From NCBI RefSeq assembly GCF_007830545.1, contig NZ_VLLF01000001.1, positions 186,001 through 250,000 on the forward strand: a stretch of 64,000 nucleotides of DNA, written 5' to 3'. Each line of letters starts with the position of its first letter. Position 1 is the stretch's first letter. A model generated the notes under the pieces. The model did not search any database, had not been told where the DNA came from, and saw only the letters and a list, made by a program, of their open reading frames with translations. A program made the translations under genes and the position numbers. Shown here piece by piece: positions 54,422 to 63,930 of the stretch. The DNA is from Roseibium hamelinense. GTDB lineage: Bacteria; Pseudomonadota; Alphaproteobacteria; Rhizobiales; Stappiaceae.

Positions 54422-54778
54422 TCAAATCTGGTGTTTGACGACGGCCGTTTCCGGGTCGCCGGTGTTCGGCGTTCCTGACGGCTCAATGATGATGAGATGG
54501 GTTTCGACTTCGGCCTTCGGGCAATGTTCGACGCCCTTCGGGACCACATAGATCTCGCCGGGGCCGAGCGTGACATTGCCATCAGGCATCTGGATGGTCA
54601 GCTCGCCGGACAACACCATGAAGAAGTCGTCAGTGTCGGCGTGCGCATGCCAATTGAATTCGCCCTGGACTTTGACGACCATGATGTCGTGGCCGTTAAA
54701 ACCGGCAACGATTTTCGGCGACCAGTGATCCGAGAATTTCGACAGCTTTTCGGCCAGGTTGACGGGGTGATATGTCAT
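54422..54778 (-). CDS. Cupin-domain protein inserted in the sarcosine oxidase operon
   Basis: 118 residues in a single cupin. GEFNWHAHADTDDFFMVLSGEL supplies the HxH and an acidic pair, and VPKGVEHCPKAEVE the last His, so metal binding is expected. It lies between soxB and soxD with short spacers and must be cotranscribed. Such small cupins are common in amine and methylated-amino-acid catabolic operons; the function is not known to me. Confidence 0.82.
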   Translation of the reverse strand: MTYHPVNLAEKLSKFSDHWSPKIVAGFNGHDIMVVKVQGEFNWHAHADTDDFFMVLSGELTIQMPDGNVTLGPGEIYVVPKGVEHCPKAEVETHLIIIEPSGTPNTGDPETAVVKHQI

Positions 54779-54786
54779 CCGCCCTC

Positions 54787-56040
54787 CTAGTGCGCGACGG
54801 CGGCCGCTGCCGCTTCATCGATCAGGCGGCCGGTTTTGAACCGTTCGATCGTGAAGGGCGCGTTGATCTTGTGCGGCTCGTCCTTGGCGATCGTGTGCGC
54901 AAAGACATGGGCCGAGCCCGGCGTCGCCTTGAAGCCGCCCGTGCCCCAGCCGCAGTTCACATAGAGGCCGGGCACCGGCGTCTTGGCGATGATCGGCGAC
55001 CGGTCCGGGGTGACGTCAACAATTCCGCCCCAATTGCGCAACATGCGCATGCGGCGGAACATTGGGAACAGTTCGCAAATCGCATCGATCGTGTGGTTTG
55101 AAATATGGATGCCGCCGGTTTGCGAGTAGGACACGAACTGGTCGGTTCCTGCACCGATCACCAGCTCACCTTTGTCCGACTGGGAAATGTACGCGTGAAT
55201 GGTGTTGGACATCACCACGCAAGGGAAAGCCGGTTTGACCGGTTCCGACACCAATGCCTGCAAAGGATTGGACTCCAGCGGCATGCGCACACCCGCCATT
55301 TCCATCAGTACGGATGTATGTCCGGCGGCAACGATTCCGACCTTCTTGGCCTTGATAAAGCCTTTTTGGGTCTCGACACCTTCCACCGAGCCATCCGGCT
55401 TGCGGCGGATGCCGGTGACCGCGCAGTTCTGGATGATGTCGACGCCAAGGTCATCTGCAGCGCGTGCATAGCCCCAGGCCACGGCATCATGGCGTGCTGT
55501 GCCGCCGACCTTCTGCAACGCGGCGCCAACCACCGGATAGCGAATGTTCTTCTCGATGTTGAGCGGCGGGCAGTATTCTTTTGCCTGCTCCGGGGTCAGC
55601 CATTCGTTCTGAACACCTGCAAGCCGGTTCGCATGTACATGGCGTTTGAACACCTGAATGTCGTGAACCGTGTGCGCCAGCATCATCACGCCGCGCGCCG
55701 AGTACATGACGTTGTAGTTCAGTTCCTGGCTAAGGCCCTGCCATAGATTGACCGAGTGGTTGTAAAGCGTCGCGCTTTCCTCCCAAAGATAGTTGGAGCG
55801 AACGATTGTGGTATTGCGGCCAGTGTTGCCGCCGCCCAGCCAGCCTTTTTCGATCACGGCGATGTTTTTCAGGCCGTGTTCCTTGGCAAGATAATAGGCT
55901 GTTCCAAGGCCATGCCCGCCCGCACCGACTATGACGATGTCATATTCATGTTTCGGCTCGGGTGCCCGCCATTGCCGGCCCCAATTCTTGTGCGCGGAAA
56001 AGGCGTTTTTCGCCAGTTCCAAAAAGGAATATCGCTTCAT
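54787..56040 (-). CDS. soxB: Sarcosine oxidase beta subunit
   Basis: 417 residues. The FAD motif [35 protein letters not shown] is followed by [14 protein letters not shown], close to family consensus. It carries the sarcosine oxidation site and a covalent FMN attached to His at the alpha/beta interface. First gene of soxB-cupin-soxD-soxA-soxG. Confidence 0.96.
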   Translation of the reverse strand: MKRYSFLELAKNAFSAHKNWGRQWRAPEPKHEYDIVIVGAGGHGLGTAYYLAKEHGLKNIAVIEKGWLGGGNTGRNTTIVRSNYLWEESATLYNHSVNLWQGLSQELNYNVMYSARGVMMLAHTVHDIQVFKRHVHANRLAGVQNEWLTPEQAKEYCPPLNIEKNIRYPVVGAALQKVGGTARHDAVAWGYARAADDLGVDIIQNCAVTGIRRKPDGSVEGVETQKGFIKAKKVGIVAAGHTSVLMEMAGVRMPLESNPLQALVSEPVKPAFPCVVMSNTIHAYISQSDKGELVIGAGTDQFVSYSQTGGIHISNHTIDAICELFPMFRRMRMLRNWGGIVDVTPDRSPIIAKTPVPGLYVNCGWGTGGFKATPGSAHVFAHTIAKDEPHKINAPFTIERFKTGRLIDEAAAAAVAH

Positions 56041-56415
56041 CGAGCAGCTCTTCCAACCGTCCAGAGGCTAACCGGTCACGCCTTGGGCGCTTAGGGTCAA
56101 TTCATGCTGTTCATGGGTGAAGGGCGGGCGGCTCTAAATCAAGACCCCGGCCTTCTCCAGTTGCGGGCATCATCACGATTGCGCCGCTAAATGCCTACCG
56201 GTTTTCAGTCAGCTGGTGGTTTAAATGCGACATGGCTTGTGACGCATTTGCAGCGCGGTGCCGCGGCCTTGGTGATGCTGGCTACGGTGGAGACGGTTCT
56301 GCGGCCTCGTTTGCCGCAATTGAATGGGTTTTCAGAGCGGCTCGTCGTCTATATCACTCTCAGACCGATTTGATTTTCCAAGTGTTTTAAAACACATCGA
56401 CGGGAGGCCTAAAAC
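56041..56415. promoter_or_regulatory. Divergent spacer with a 14-bp perfect palindrome
   Basis: Separates soxB from the formaldehyde dehydrogenase gene. GTGTTTTAAAACAC at 56382-56395 ends 20 bp before the dehydrogenase ATG and is a candidate operator. A short open frame at 56191-56373 has no ribosome-binding site and poor composition, so no gene is called. Confidence 0.5.
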
Positions 56416-57528
56416 ATGGAAGTACGTGCAGCGGTGGCCGTGGGCGCTGGAAAGCCCTTGGAGGTGACGACCGTCAATCTGGAAGGGCCGCGCGCCTTTG
56501 AAGTTCTGGTTGAAATAAAAGCCACAGGCATCTGTCACACAGATGAATTTACGCTTTCAGGTGCTGACCCGGAAGGGCTGTTTCCCGCAATTCTTGGCCA
56601 TGAGGGCGCGGGCGTAGTCGTTGAGGTGGGCAAGGGTGTCACAACCTTGAAGCCCGGCGATCATGTCATTCCGCTCTACACGCCCGAGTGCCGAAGCTGC
56701 GAATACTGCCTCAATCCGAAAACCAATCTGTGCCAGGCCATCCGGTCCACGCAGGGCCAAGGATTGATGCCGGACGGTTCCTCGCGCTTCACCACGCTCG
56801 ATGGCGATCCGATCCTGCACTATATGGGGACGTCGACTTTCGCGAATTACACGGTTGTGCCGGAAATCGCGCTTGCGAAAATCAATCCGGACGCACCATT
56901 CGACAAGGTTTGTTACATCGGATGCGGTGTCACGACCGGGATCGGGGCCGTGATCAACACGGCCAAGGTGGAAATAGGGTCCAAGGCGATCGTCTTTGGC
57001 CTGGGCGGTATCGGCCTCAATGTGATCCAGGGTCTGCGCCTTGCTGGTGCAGACCAGATCGTGGGCGTGGACCTCAATCCGGCGAAAAAGGAAATGGCGG
57101 AACGCTTTGGTATGACCGATTTCGTCAATCCCTCCGAGGTTGAAGGAGATCTGGTGCCCTATCTTGTCAATCTGACCGGCGGCGGCGGGGACTATACGTT
57201 CGATGCGACGGGAAATGTCGGCGTCATGCGGACCGCGCTTGAATGCGCGCACAAGGGATGGGGCGAGTCGATCATCATCGGTGTTGCGCCGGCAGGTGCC
57301 GAAATCGCGACCCGTCCGTTCCAGCTTGTGACCGGCCGGGTTTGGAAAGGCACGGCCTTTGGCGGCGCGCGTGGGCGCACGGATGTGCCGAAAATCGTCG
57401 ACTGGTACATGGACGGAAAGATCGAGATCGATCCTATGATCACCCACACGATGCCGCTGGAGGACATCAACAAGGGCTTTGACCTGATGCATGCTGGCGA
57501 ATCTATTCGCTCGGTGGTGCTCTACTGA
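56416..57528 (+). CDS. frmA: S-(hydroxymethyl)glutathione dehydrogenase, class III alcohol dehydrogenase
   Basis: 370 residues. Catalytic-zinc motif [13 protein letters not shown] and GHEGAGVV, structural-zinc cysteines in [15 protein letters not shown], the class III element [15 protein letters not shown] and NAD motif [18 protein letters not shown]. It oxidises the formaldehyde-glutathione adduct to S-formylglutathione. GGGAGG precedes the ATG. It sits opposite the sarcosine oxidase operon, a formaldehyde source. Confidence 0.96.
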   Translation: MEVRAAVAVGAGKPLEVTTVNLEGPRAFEVLVEIKATGICHTDEFTLSGADPEGLFPAILGHEGAGVVVEVGKGVTTLKPGDHVIPLYTPECRSCEYCLNPKTNLCQAIRSTQGQGLMPDGSSRFTTLDGDPILHYMGTSTFANYTVVPEIALAKINPDAPFDKVCYIGCGVTTGIGAVINTAKVEIGSKAIVFGLGGIGLNVIQGLRLAGADQIVGVDLNPAKKEMAERFGMTDFVNPSEVEGDLVPYLVNLTGGGGDYTFDATGNVGVMRTALECAHKGWGESIIIGVAPAGAEIATRPFQLVTGRVWKGTAFGGARGRTDVPKIVDWYMDGKIEIDPMITHTMPLEDINKGFDLMHAGESIRSVVLY

Positions 57529-57532
57529 ACTG

Positions 57533-58021
57533 ATGACGGACCTTCTTGTCAGACCTGCCGATCCTGGAGACGCGGACGCCATTTGGTCCATGCTTCAACC
57601 GGTGTTCACGGCTGGTGAAACCTACACGGTCGATCCCGGTATCGGCCGTGACGGGGCGCTCTCTTACTGGACCACAGGGAAGAAGGTGTTTGTCGTTGCC
57701 CGTGGCAATGAGCTTTTGGGCACTTACTATCTCGTCCGGAACCAGAAAGGCGGCGGCAGTCATGTCTGCAATTGCGGTTTTGTCACCGCCGCTGCCGCAC
57801 AAGGTTTGGGCGTTGCCCGGTTGATGCTCGAGCACTCGCTTGAGATGGCCAAGTCCGATGGGTTCCGGGCTATGCAGTTCAATTTCGTTGTTGCAAACAA
57901 CACCCGCGCCGTTGAAATCTGGCAGCGTTACGGCTTTGACATTGTCGGCCGGCTGCCGGAGGCATTTCATCACCCGCGCGATGGCTATGTCGATGCGCTT
58001 GTCATGTACCGCAAGCTATAA
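57533..58021 (+). CDS. GNAT-family N-acetyltransferase
   Basis: 162 residues. The acetyl-CoA site has the form VTAAAAQGLGVARLMLEHSLEMAKSDGF, followed by FNFVVANNTRAVEIWQRYGFDIVGRLPEAF. It starts four bases after the frmA stop and is followed by the S-formylglutathione hydrolase gene 41 bp later, so it belongs to the formaldehyde operon. Substrate unknown. Confidence 0.85.
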   Translation: MTDLLVRPADPGDADAIWSMLQPVFTAGETYTVDPGIGRDGALSYWTTGKKVFVVARGNELLGTYYLVRNQKGGGSHVCNCGFVTAAAAQGLGVARLMLEHSLEMAKSDGFRAMQFNFVVANNTRAVEIWQRYGFDIVGRLPEAFHHPRDGYVDALVMYRKL

Positions 58022-58062
58022 CGCTTCCGAACATTCCCGCTTTTCCGATCAAGGGGCCGATC

Positions 58063-58890
58063 ATGGAAACCATATCTGAAGCACGCGCCTATGAGGGCGT
58101 GCAGGGCGTCTACAGCCACAGCTCCCACACCACGGGCTGTGACATGACCTTCGCGGTTTATATGCCGCCGCAGGCAAAATACGGTCCCGTGCCCTGCTTG
58201 TGGTACTTGTCTGGGCTGACATGCACCCACGAGAACGCCATGACCAAGGCGGGCTTGCAGGCCCATGCGGCCGAATTCGGACTTGCAATCGTTTTCCCGG
58301 ATACGAGCCCGCGCGGTGACAAGGTGGCCGATGACGAAGCCTATGATCTTGGAAAAGGGGCTGGGTTTTACATCAATGCGACCGAAAAGCCTTGGGCTCC
58401 GCATTTCAAAATGGAAGACTATATCGTCAAAGATCTAAGGGCTCTGGTTCAAAACGCGTTCGAAGTCTTAGACAGTCACGGCATCACCGGCCATTCCATG
58501 GGTGGCCATGGCGCTTTGACTCTCGCCATGAAATATCCAGAGCTCTTTCGGTCGCTATCGGCGTTCGCCCCGATTGCCAACCCGTCACAATCGGATTGGG
58601 GCCGAAAGCAGTTCAAGGCGTATCTTGGCGACAACGAAGCTCTCTGGGCGGCGAATGATGCCAGCCTGCTCCTCAAAGAGGCCGGCTGGCCTTCCGATAT
58701 CCTGATTGATCAGGGGGCGGGCGACCAGTTTCTTGAGCTGTTGAAACCGGAGAGCCTTGCGGCCGCGTTGGCCGAGACACGCACACCCTCCACCATTCGC
58801 ATGCAGGAGGGATATGATCACTCCTATTATTTCGTCTCGACGTTCGGTTGGGATCATGTGGCCTGGCATGCCGAGCGACTGGGCGCTTAG
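58063..58890 (+). CDS. fghA: S-formylglutathione hydrolase
   Basis: 275 residues of the alpha/beta-hydrolase fold. Nucleophile Ser in GHSMGGHGAL (about residue 145), WYLSGLTCTHENAMTKAG and the C-terminal His in GYDHSYYFVSTF. It hydrolyses S-formylglutathione to formate and glutathione, completing the formaldehyde route begun by the class III dehydrogenase. Confidence 0.96.
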   Translation: METISEARAYEGVQGVYSHSSHTTGCDMTFAVYMPPQAKYGPVPCLWYLSGLTCTHENAMTKAGLQAHAAEFGLAIVFPDTSPRGDKVADDEAYDLGKGAGFYINATEKPWAPHFKMEDYIVKDLRALVQNAFEVLDSHGITGHSMGGHGALTLAMKYPELFRSLSAFAPIANPSQSDWGRKQFKAYLGDNEALWAANDASLLLKEAGWPSDILIDQGAGDQFLELLKPESLAAALAETRTPSTIRMQEGYDHSYYFVSTFGWDHVAWHAERLGA

Positions 58891-58894
58891 GCGA

Positions 58895-59977
58895 TCACCA
58901 CCCGGCGCGGGTGTTTTTTTGGGAAAGGACTTGCGCATAAGGTCCTTGCTCAAACCCGTCTGGTAACCTGATTTCGCTCAACATGTACCATTCTTCAAGA
59001 TTTTCGAGCACCACCGGCTCATAAACCTCATTGAGTGCCGAGAGAGTTGAGGCGATCGGATAGGTCCCGTCGCTGCGCGCCACCGGCGGGCAGATCGTCA
59101 GCTTGAAGCGGGTGCCGGGCAGCCGGGTCAGGTAGAGCGGAACGATGGTTCCGCCGCAAGCGTTGGCAAGTTTGATTGCTGCAATCCCGTTGCCCTTGCT
59201 TGGCATTTCGCGCCCGAAAAAGGGAATGTGAACCTGCCGCTCGCGGACTTCATCGATGAAGATGGTCAGTGACGTTTCGCCAGCTTCCAGCAGACGTCTC
59301 AGGCGGTACGCGCTCTTTTGTCCGGGCGGAAACAGATACTGGTTCCGCCGTTTGCGCAGCTGATGGATGATATGGTTCGTGAAGCGGTTTGGTTCAGGCT
59401 GGAAAGGGCCAATGCTGGGGCCTGCAAGCCCGTGATGGACCGCAACGAAAACCGCTTCCCATGTGCTCAGGTGCACTGATGTAAAAATGAGGGGCCCGCC
59501 GAGTGCGCGGGCGCTCTCCAGATGCTCGCGGCCGTGGACCTCTATCCGGCCGTCCCGCCAAAGCCGGTTGACGATTGCGAACTCGGACAGGGTTCGCCCG
59601 GTGTTGAGCCACCAACGGTTGAGGCGCTGTTGTTGCGTGGTTGCGTTGTGCTTGCGACCGCATGTCAGGGCTTTGAAATTGCGGGCAATGCGCTGCGCGA
59701 AAATCCGCTTTTGATACCGCCTTTGTGCCGAGGGAGCACTGACTGCACCGAACCAGGTTGCGAACCCGGTTGGCATGGCACGTACCATATGATGGAACAA
59801 GACGCTCGCGAGGCCGTCACGGGTATGCACCAGCCAGTGCAGCCGGGCTTCTTTCGCCTGGTCGGGATCACGGCTGAACAGGTTTGCGAACCGCGGAGGC
59901 CGGGGCTCCACGGGACGCGTTTCTTCGAACGCGATGTCCGACAGCCTCAGGCGTTTGCCGGGTGGCGCGCCCTTCAT
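58895..59977 (-). CDS. LpxL/HtrB-like lysophospholipid or lipid acyltransferase
   Basis: 360 residues. HLSTWE is the HX4E catalytic motif of lipid A late acyltransferases, and IDEVRERQVHIPFFGREMPSKGNGIAAIKLANACGGTIVPLYL matches the family's central region. A hydrophobic anchor is not obvious. Its ATG overlaps the P450 stop by four bases, so the two proteins are coupled. Its acceptor may not be lipid A, given the P450 partner. Confidence 0.82.
   Translation of the reverse strand: MKGAPPGKRLRLSDIAFEETRPVEPRPPRFANLFSRDPDQAKEARLHWLVHTRDGLASVLFHHMVRAMPTGFATWFGAVSAPSAQRRYQKRIFAQRIARNFKALTCGRKHNATTQQQRLNRWWLNTGRTLSEFAIVNRLWRDGRIEVHGREHLESARALGGPLIFTSVHLSTWEAVFVAVHHGLAGPSIGPFQPEPNRFTNHIIHQLRKRRNQYLFPPGQKSAYRLRRLLEAGETSLTIFIDEVRERQVHIPFFGREMPSKGNGIAAIKLANACGGTIVPLYLTRLPGTRFKLTICPPVARSDGTYPIASTLSALNEVYEPVVLENLEEWYMLSEIRLPDGFEQGPYAQVLSQKNTRAGW
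58899..58920 (+). terminator. Rho-independent terminator after fghA
   Basis: CACCCG / CGGGTG stem, GCG apart and followed by seven T. It overlaps the 3' end of the convergent acyltransferase gene. Confidence 0.8.
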
Positions 59978-61380
59978 TGTGTTCGTGGATGCAGCGTCAT
60001 GGGGAGATCTTCGCCGGGGCGCAAGGTCAAACGTGCGACCGGCTGAACGTCGGTGCCCGGTTTCAAGGCCAGCTTAAAGTGCTGCGCAAGATGGGCTAGG
60101 CTGAGAATGGATTCGGTCAAGCCGAATTGCAGCCCGGCGCAGATCCGGGGTCCGATGCTGAATGGCACATAGCCATACTTGTTGGGCTTTTTCGCTTCGG
60201 GGTTCACAAACCGTTCCGGTGAAAAGGAATCCGGATTGTCCCAAAGCACCGGATTGCGATGCATCAGCCAGGGCACCACCATGACCAGGGAGCCCTTTGG
60301 GACCTCCTTATGGAAAATGCGTGTTGGTTCGATTGCCTCCCTGGCCAAGATCGGAACCGGCGGATAAAGCCGCAATGTCTCCTCGATCACCGCTTTGGTA
60401 TAGGGCAGGTTGCGGACATCCTGAAAGGACGGCACCCGTCCGGCCAGCACTCCGTCCAACTCGGCGTGCAATTTTGCGGCGACCCGCGGCGACTGGGACA
60501 GCAGGTACCATGCCCAGGCGAGTGTGTTTGCTGTTGTCTCATGCCCGGCCATGAAGATCACCGCGGCTTCGTTGCGAATAGCGTCCCGGCTCAGGGGATT
60601 GCCGTCATCATCGCGGGCTTCCAGCAAGCCGCCAATGACGGAGGCCTCGCCCGCCTCTTTTTGTGCGCTGTAACTGTCGATGATTTCATCGAGCACATCC
60701 ATGATCCGTTTCACCGGTTTGCGAATGGCTTTGCCCCGGAAACGCGGCAGCCACTCCGGCAGCCCGAACATGGAAATAAGGTCAATCTGGTCGATGTGGC
60801 GCTGGTAGTCGGTAAAGCCTTCCACCACTTCACGGGCGTAACTCTTGCCGAGGTTGCGGCCAAAAATCGTCCGGCAGATGATTTCGGCCGTGAGGTGTGC
60901 CATGTCGGCCAACGCGTCGGTCTCCGCGCCATCGCCCTTTGAAGCCCAATGTACACGGGTTTCCTCAATGGTCTCGACCATGATCGGTGCAAAGCCTGGG
61001 ACGCGAGACCCATGAATGATTGGCGCCACGACCTTGCGCCGATCGGCCCATGTCTGGCTGTCGCTGACAAACAGGCCATCGCCCAGCAAAGGTTCCAATG
61101 CGTGACGCATTTGGGGACTCTTGCGCTGCAGGGCTTCATGATTTGTCTTGAAGGCCTCACGAACGACATCGGGACGGTTGCAGATAATCAGTTCCCGAGA
61201 CAGGACCTTCTGGCTGCGCAATCGCCCCTTGAAATCGTCTGCGCCCCAAATTGATAGGAAGTTCTTTTTCGCCATGCCGATCAGTTTCCAGATCGGCGGC
61301 ATGTGCTCGTAGCGGAACGGATAGGGGGGAACAAAGTCTTCGGAGGGTACTGTGCTTTCCGCAGTGAGGGACAAGTGCAA
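59974..61380 (-). CDS. Cytochrome P450
   Basis: 468 residues. I-helix AGHETTANTLAW, ExxR as EETLRLYPPVPIL (about 333) and the heme Cys in FSIGPRICAGLQFG (about 414) are all intact. The long form and RLYPPVP element resemble fatty-acid-type P450s (CYP4/CYP102-like). No ferredoxin or reductase gene is adjacent. It is coupled to an acyltransferase, so hydroxylation of a fatty acyl or lipid substrate is the leading inference. Confidence 0.9.
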   Translation of the reverse strand: MHLSLTAESTVPSEDFVPPYPFRYEHMPPIWKLIGMAKKNFLSIWGADDFKGRLRSQKVLSRELIICNRPDVVREAFKTNHEALQRKSPQMRHALEPLLGDGLFVSDSQTWADRRKVVAPIIHGSRVPGFAPIMVETIEETRVHWASKGDGAETDALADMAHLTAEIICRTIFGRNLGKSYAREVVEGFTDYQRHIDQIDLISMFGLPEWLPRFRGKAIRKPVKRIMDVLDEIIDSYSAQKEAGEASVIGGLLEARDDDGNPLSRDAIRNEAAVIFMAGHETTANTLAWAWYLLSQSPRVAAKLHAELDGVLAGRVPSFQDVRNLPYTKAVIEETLRLYPPVPILAREAIEPTRIFHKEVPKGSLVMVVPWLMHRNPVLWDNPDSFSPERFVNPEAKKPNKYGYVPFSIGPRICAGLQFGLTESILSLAHLAQHFKLALKPGTDVQPVARLTLRPGEDLPMTLHPRTQ

Positions 61381-61436
61381 GATCCTTTTGCGCAGTTCAA
61401 CGCCGTTTTAGCTGCAAAAAGGGCAGGGCAAAAGCC

Positions 61437-61826
61437 CTATCTCGGGCGGATGCGCAAGGCACTTAGAGCCAGGGTAAGCCAGCTTGCTATGATCAGCGTG
61501 CCGCCGGTTGGAGCGGACATGGCAAAGAGCCTGCTTTCGAGAAACACCCGGCTTGCCAAATCGCCACAGAAAAGCAACAGGCCTGCCACTAGTCCAAACA
61601 AAGCAAACGGCAACAATGGGACCCGGCGAAGGAGCGTGATAACGCCAATACCCAATATCACCGGCGCATGAAACAACAGCATCTGAGCAGCTGTTTCGAG
61701 GACCCCCGTGCTATCCGCATGAGCGGAGAGCGCAAGGAGGGCAACCCCCGCAGCCCCAGCAAGGCCTCCGAGCATCAGACACAGGCGAAAGAGCGGGGAG
61801 CTCTGATCAGGGTTTGGAGAGAACAT
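61437..61826 (-). CDS. DUF423 membrane protein
   Basis: 129 residues with four hydrophobic helices. GGLAGAAGVALLALSAHA near the start and the C-terminal FAMSAPTGGTLIIASWLTLAL are the DUF423 (YgdD-like) pattern. Function unknown in the family. Confidence 0.8.
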   Translation of the reverse strand: MFSPNPDQSSPLFRLCLMLGGLAGAAGVALLALSAHADSTGVLETAAQMLLFHAPVILGIGVITLLRRVPLLPFALFGLVAGLLLFCGDLASRVFLESRLFAMSAPTGGTLIIASWLTLALSALRIRPR

Positions 61827-61859
61827 TTGAAACCGGAAAAGGTGAGGTCACGTGTCAAA

Positions 61860-61879
61860 GGGGCCGGTTGACCGGCCCC
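61860..61879 (-). terminator. Hairpin after the M3 peptidase gene
   Basis: Nine-bp perfect stem GGGGCCGGT / ACCGGCCCC with a two-base loop, followed on the minus strand by a short T run. Confidence 0.55.
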
Positions 61880-61887
61880 AATTAACG

Positions 61888-63930
61888 CTAGGCGGCAAGA
61901 CCGCGCCGTTCAAGCAGTGAATCGATTTTGGGCGCCCGTCCGCGAAAGGCTTCATAAGCTTCTTCCGGATCTGGCCTGCCGCCCGCCGAATAAATGTTGG
62001 TGTAGAGCCGGTCGGCGGTCTCCGGATCGAAGATATCTCCGGCCTCTTCGAAGGCACCGAAGGCATCCGCGTCCATAACTTCGGACCACATGTAGCTGTA
62101 GTAGCCAGCCGAATAGCCATCGCCGGCAAAGGCATGAGCCAGATGCGGCACCCGGTGGCGCATGATAATCGCGTCCGGCATTCCGATGTCTTGCAGTGCT
62201 TCAGACTCGAATGTGCTGACGTCGAGATCAGACACATCGGTCAGCTGATGCAGTTTCATATCCACAAGCGCAGTTGCAGTGTATTCGACGGTTGCAAATC
62301 CCTGGTTGAAGTTTTCGGCAGCCAGCAGTTTGTCCAGCAGAGCCTTCGGCATCGGTTCTCCGGTTTTGTAGTGCACCGCATAGCGCGACAAGACGTCCGG
62401 CTGAGACAGCCAGTGTTCGTAAAGCTGAGAGGGCAATTCTACAAAGTCGCGTGCCACGCTGGTGCCAGAGATAATTGGGTAGGTGACGTTTGACAGCATG
62501 CCATGGAGCGCGTGGCCAAACTCGTGGAACAGGGTCCGGGCGTCATCAAAGGTCAGCAACGTTGCTTCTCCGCTCGCGCCTTTGGAGAAGTTCATAACAT
62601 TGACAATGATGGGCGGAACGGTGCCGTCGAGCTTGTGCTGCGACTGGAAGGCACTCATCCATGCGCCGGACCGTTTGGAGGAGCGTGCAAAATAGTCGCC
62701 GAGGAACAGGGCGACATGTTCGCCGGTTTTGTTGGTGACTTCAAAGGCGCGGACATCGGGGTGATAAAGGTCAAGGCCTTTGATTTCCCGGAAAGACAGA
62801 CCGAACAACCGGTGCGCCGTGTCGAAGGCCGCGGCGATGATCTGCTCTAGCTGCAGATATGGTTTCAACTCGGTCTCATCGAGATCATGTTTTTCTTTGC
62901 GTACTTTCTCAGAGTAGTAGCGCCAGTCCCATGGTGCGATCGGTGCGTTGTTGCCTTCGCGCTGGGCAAGATCCGCCAGATCTGCTTCTTCCTCGCGGGC
63001 CCGTGCAACAGCCGGGGTCCAGACATTCATTAAAAGGTCTTCAACAGCTGCAGGCGTTTTTGCCATCGTGTCATCAAGCTTGAAATCGGCAAATGACTTG
63101 AAGCCAAGCAGATTGGCTTTTTCGGTTCGCAATTTCAGGGTCTCGGCCACAAGCTTCCGGTTATCGGTCTCACCGCCCTGTTCGCCACGGCTTGCCCAAG
63201 CTTGAAAAGCTTCCTCGCGTTTCGCCCGGTTGGAGGAGAATTGCAGAAATGGTTCGATGGACGAGCGGGACAGGGTGATGACGTGCTTGCCCTCCAGTCC
63301 ACGCTCCCTGGCAGCTTCGGCCGCTGCGGCGAGCAGGAAATCCGGCAGCCCGGCCAAATCCTCTTCCCTTTCCAGCACAAGCTGGTAGTCGGCTTCGTCC
63401 TTAAGGACGTTCTGTGCGAATCGGGTTCCTAGTTTGGCCAGTTCTTGAGAGATCTCTGCCATTCGGGTCTTGCCCGTCTCATCCAGCCCGGCGCCCGCAC
63501 GCTGAAACATGATGTGGTACCGCTCCAGAACTCTGGCTTGTTCGTCAGACAAGCCGAGACTTTCGCGATTGGCCCACAGTGTTGCCACACGTTGGTATAG
63601 TTTTGTATTCAGCAGCGTATCCGAGCCATGTTTTGCAAGCTTTGGCGAAATGTCCCGCTCTATTTCCTGAAGCGCCGGGCTTGTGTGGGCCCCGGTCAGG
63701 TTGAAAAACGTTCGCGCGACTTTTGTCAGAGCTTTGCCGGTCTTTTCCATCGCTTCAATGGTGTTCTCAAAGGTCGGTTCCGACGGGTTATCCGCAATGC
63801 CGTCGATCTGTGTGCGCGCGTCCGCCATGGCCGCCTCGAAAGCGGGGCCAAAGTGGTCTTCCTTGATGTCTGCGAATGGGGGAAGGTTGAACGGCGTCGT
63901 CCAGTCTTGGAGCAGCGGATTGGCGGTCAT
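61888..63930 (-). CDS. M3-family oligopeptidase / peptidyl-dipeptidase
   Basis: 680 residues. The zinc site is HEFGHALHGMLSN (about 467-479), with a downstream Glu supplied by the NFNQGFATVEYTATALVDMKL helix. Length and N-terminal NPLLQDWTTPFNLPPFADIKEDHFGPAFEAAMAD fit the Dcp/PrlC group. It degrades short peptides in the cytoplasm or, in Dcp, removes C-terminal dipeptides. No signal peptide is seen. The 70 bases upstream hold no further gene. Confidence 0.92.
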   Translation of the reverse strand: MTANPLLQDWTTPFNLPPFADIKEDHFGPAFEAAMADARTQIDGIADNPSEPTFENTIEAMEKTGKALTKVARTFFNLTGAHTSPALQEIERDISPKLAKHGSDTLLNTKLYQRVATLWANRESLGLSDEQARVLERYHIMFQRAGAGLDETGKTRMAEISQELAKLGTRFAQNVLKDEADYQLVLEREEDLAGLPDFLLAAAAEAARERGLEGKHVITLSRSSIEPFLQFSSNRAKREEAFQAWASRGEQGGETDNRKLVAETLKLRTEKANLLGFKSFADFKLDDTMAKTPAAVEDLLMNVWTPAVARAREEEADLADLAQREGNNAPIAPWDWRYYSEKVRKEKHDLDETELKPYLQLEQIIAAAFDTAHRLFGLSFREIKGLDLYHPDVRAFEVTNKTGEHVALFLGDYFARSSKRSGAWMSAFQSQHKLDGTVPPIIVNVMNFSKGASGEATLLTFDDARTLFHEFGHALHGMLSNVTYPIISGTSVARDFVELPSQLYEHWLSQPDVLSRYAVHYKTGEPMPKALLDKLLAAENFNQGFATVEYTATALVDMKLHQLTDVSDLDVSTFESEALQDIGMPDAIIMRHRVPHLAHAFAGDGYSAGYYSYMWSEVMDADAFGAFEEAGDIFDPETADRLYTNIYSAGGRPDPEEAYEAFRGRAPKIDSLLERRGLAA

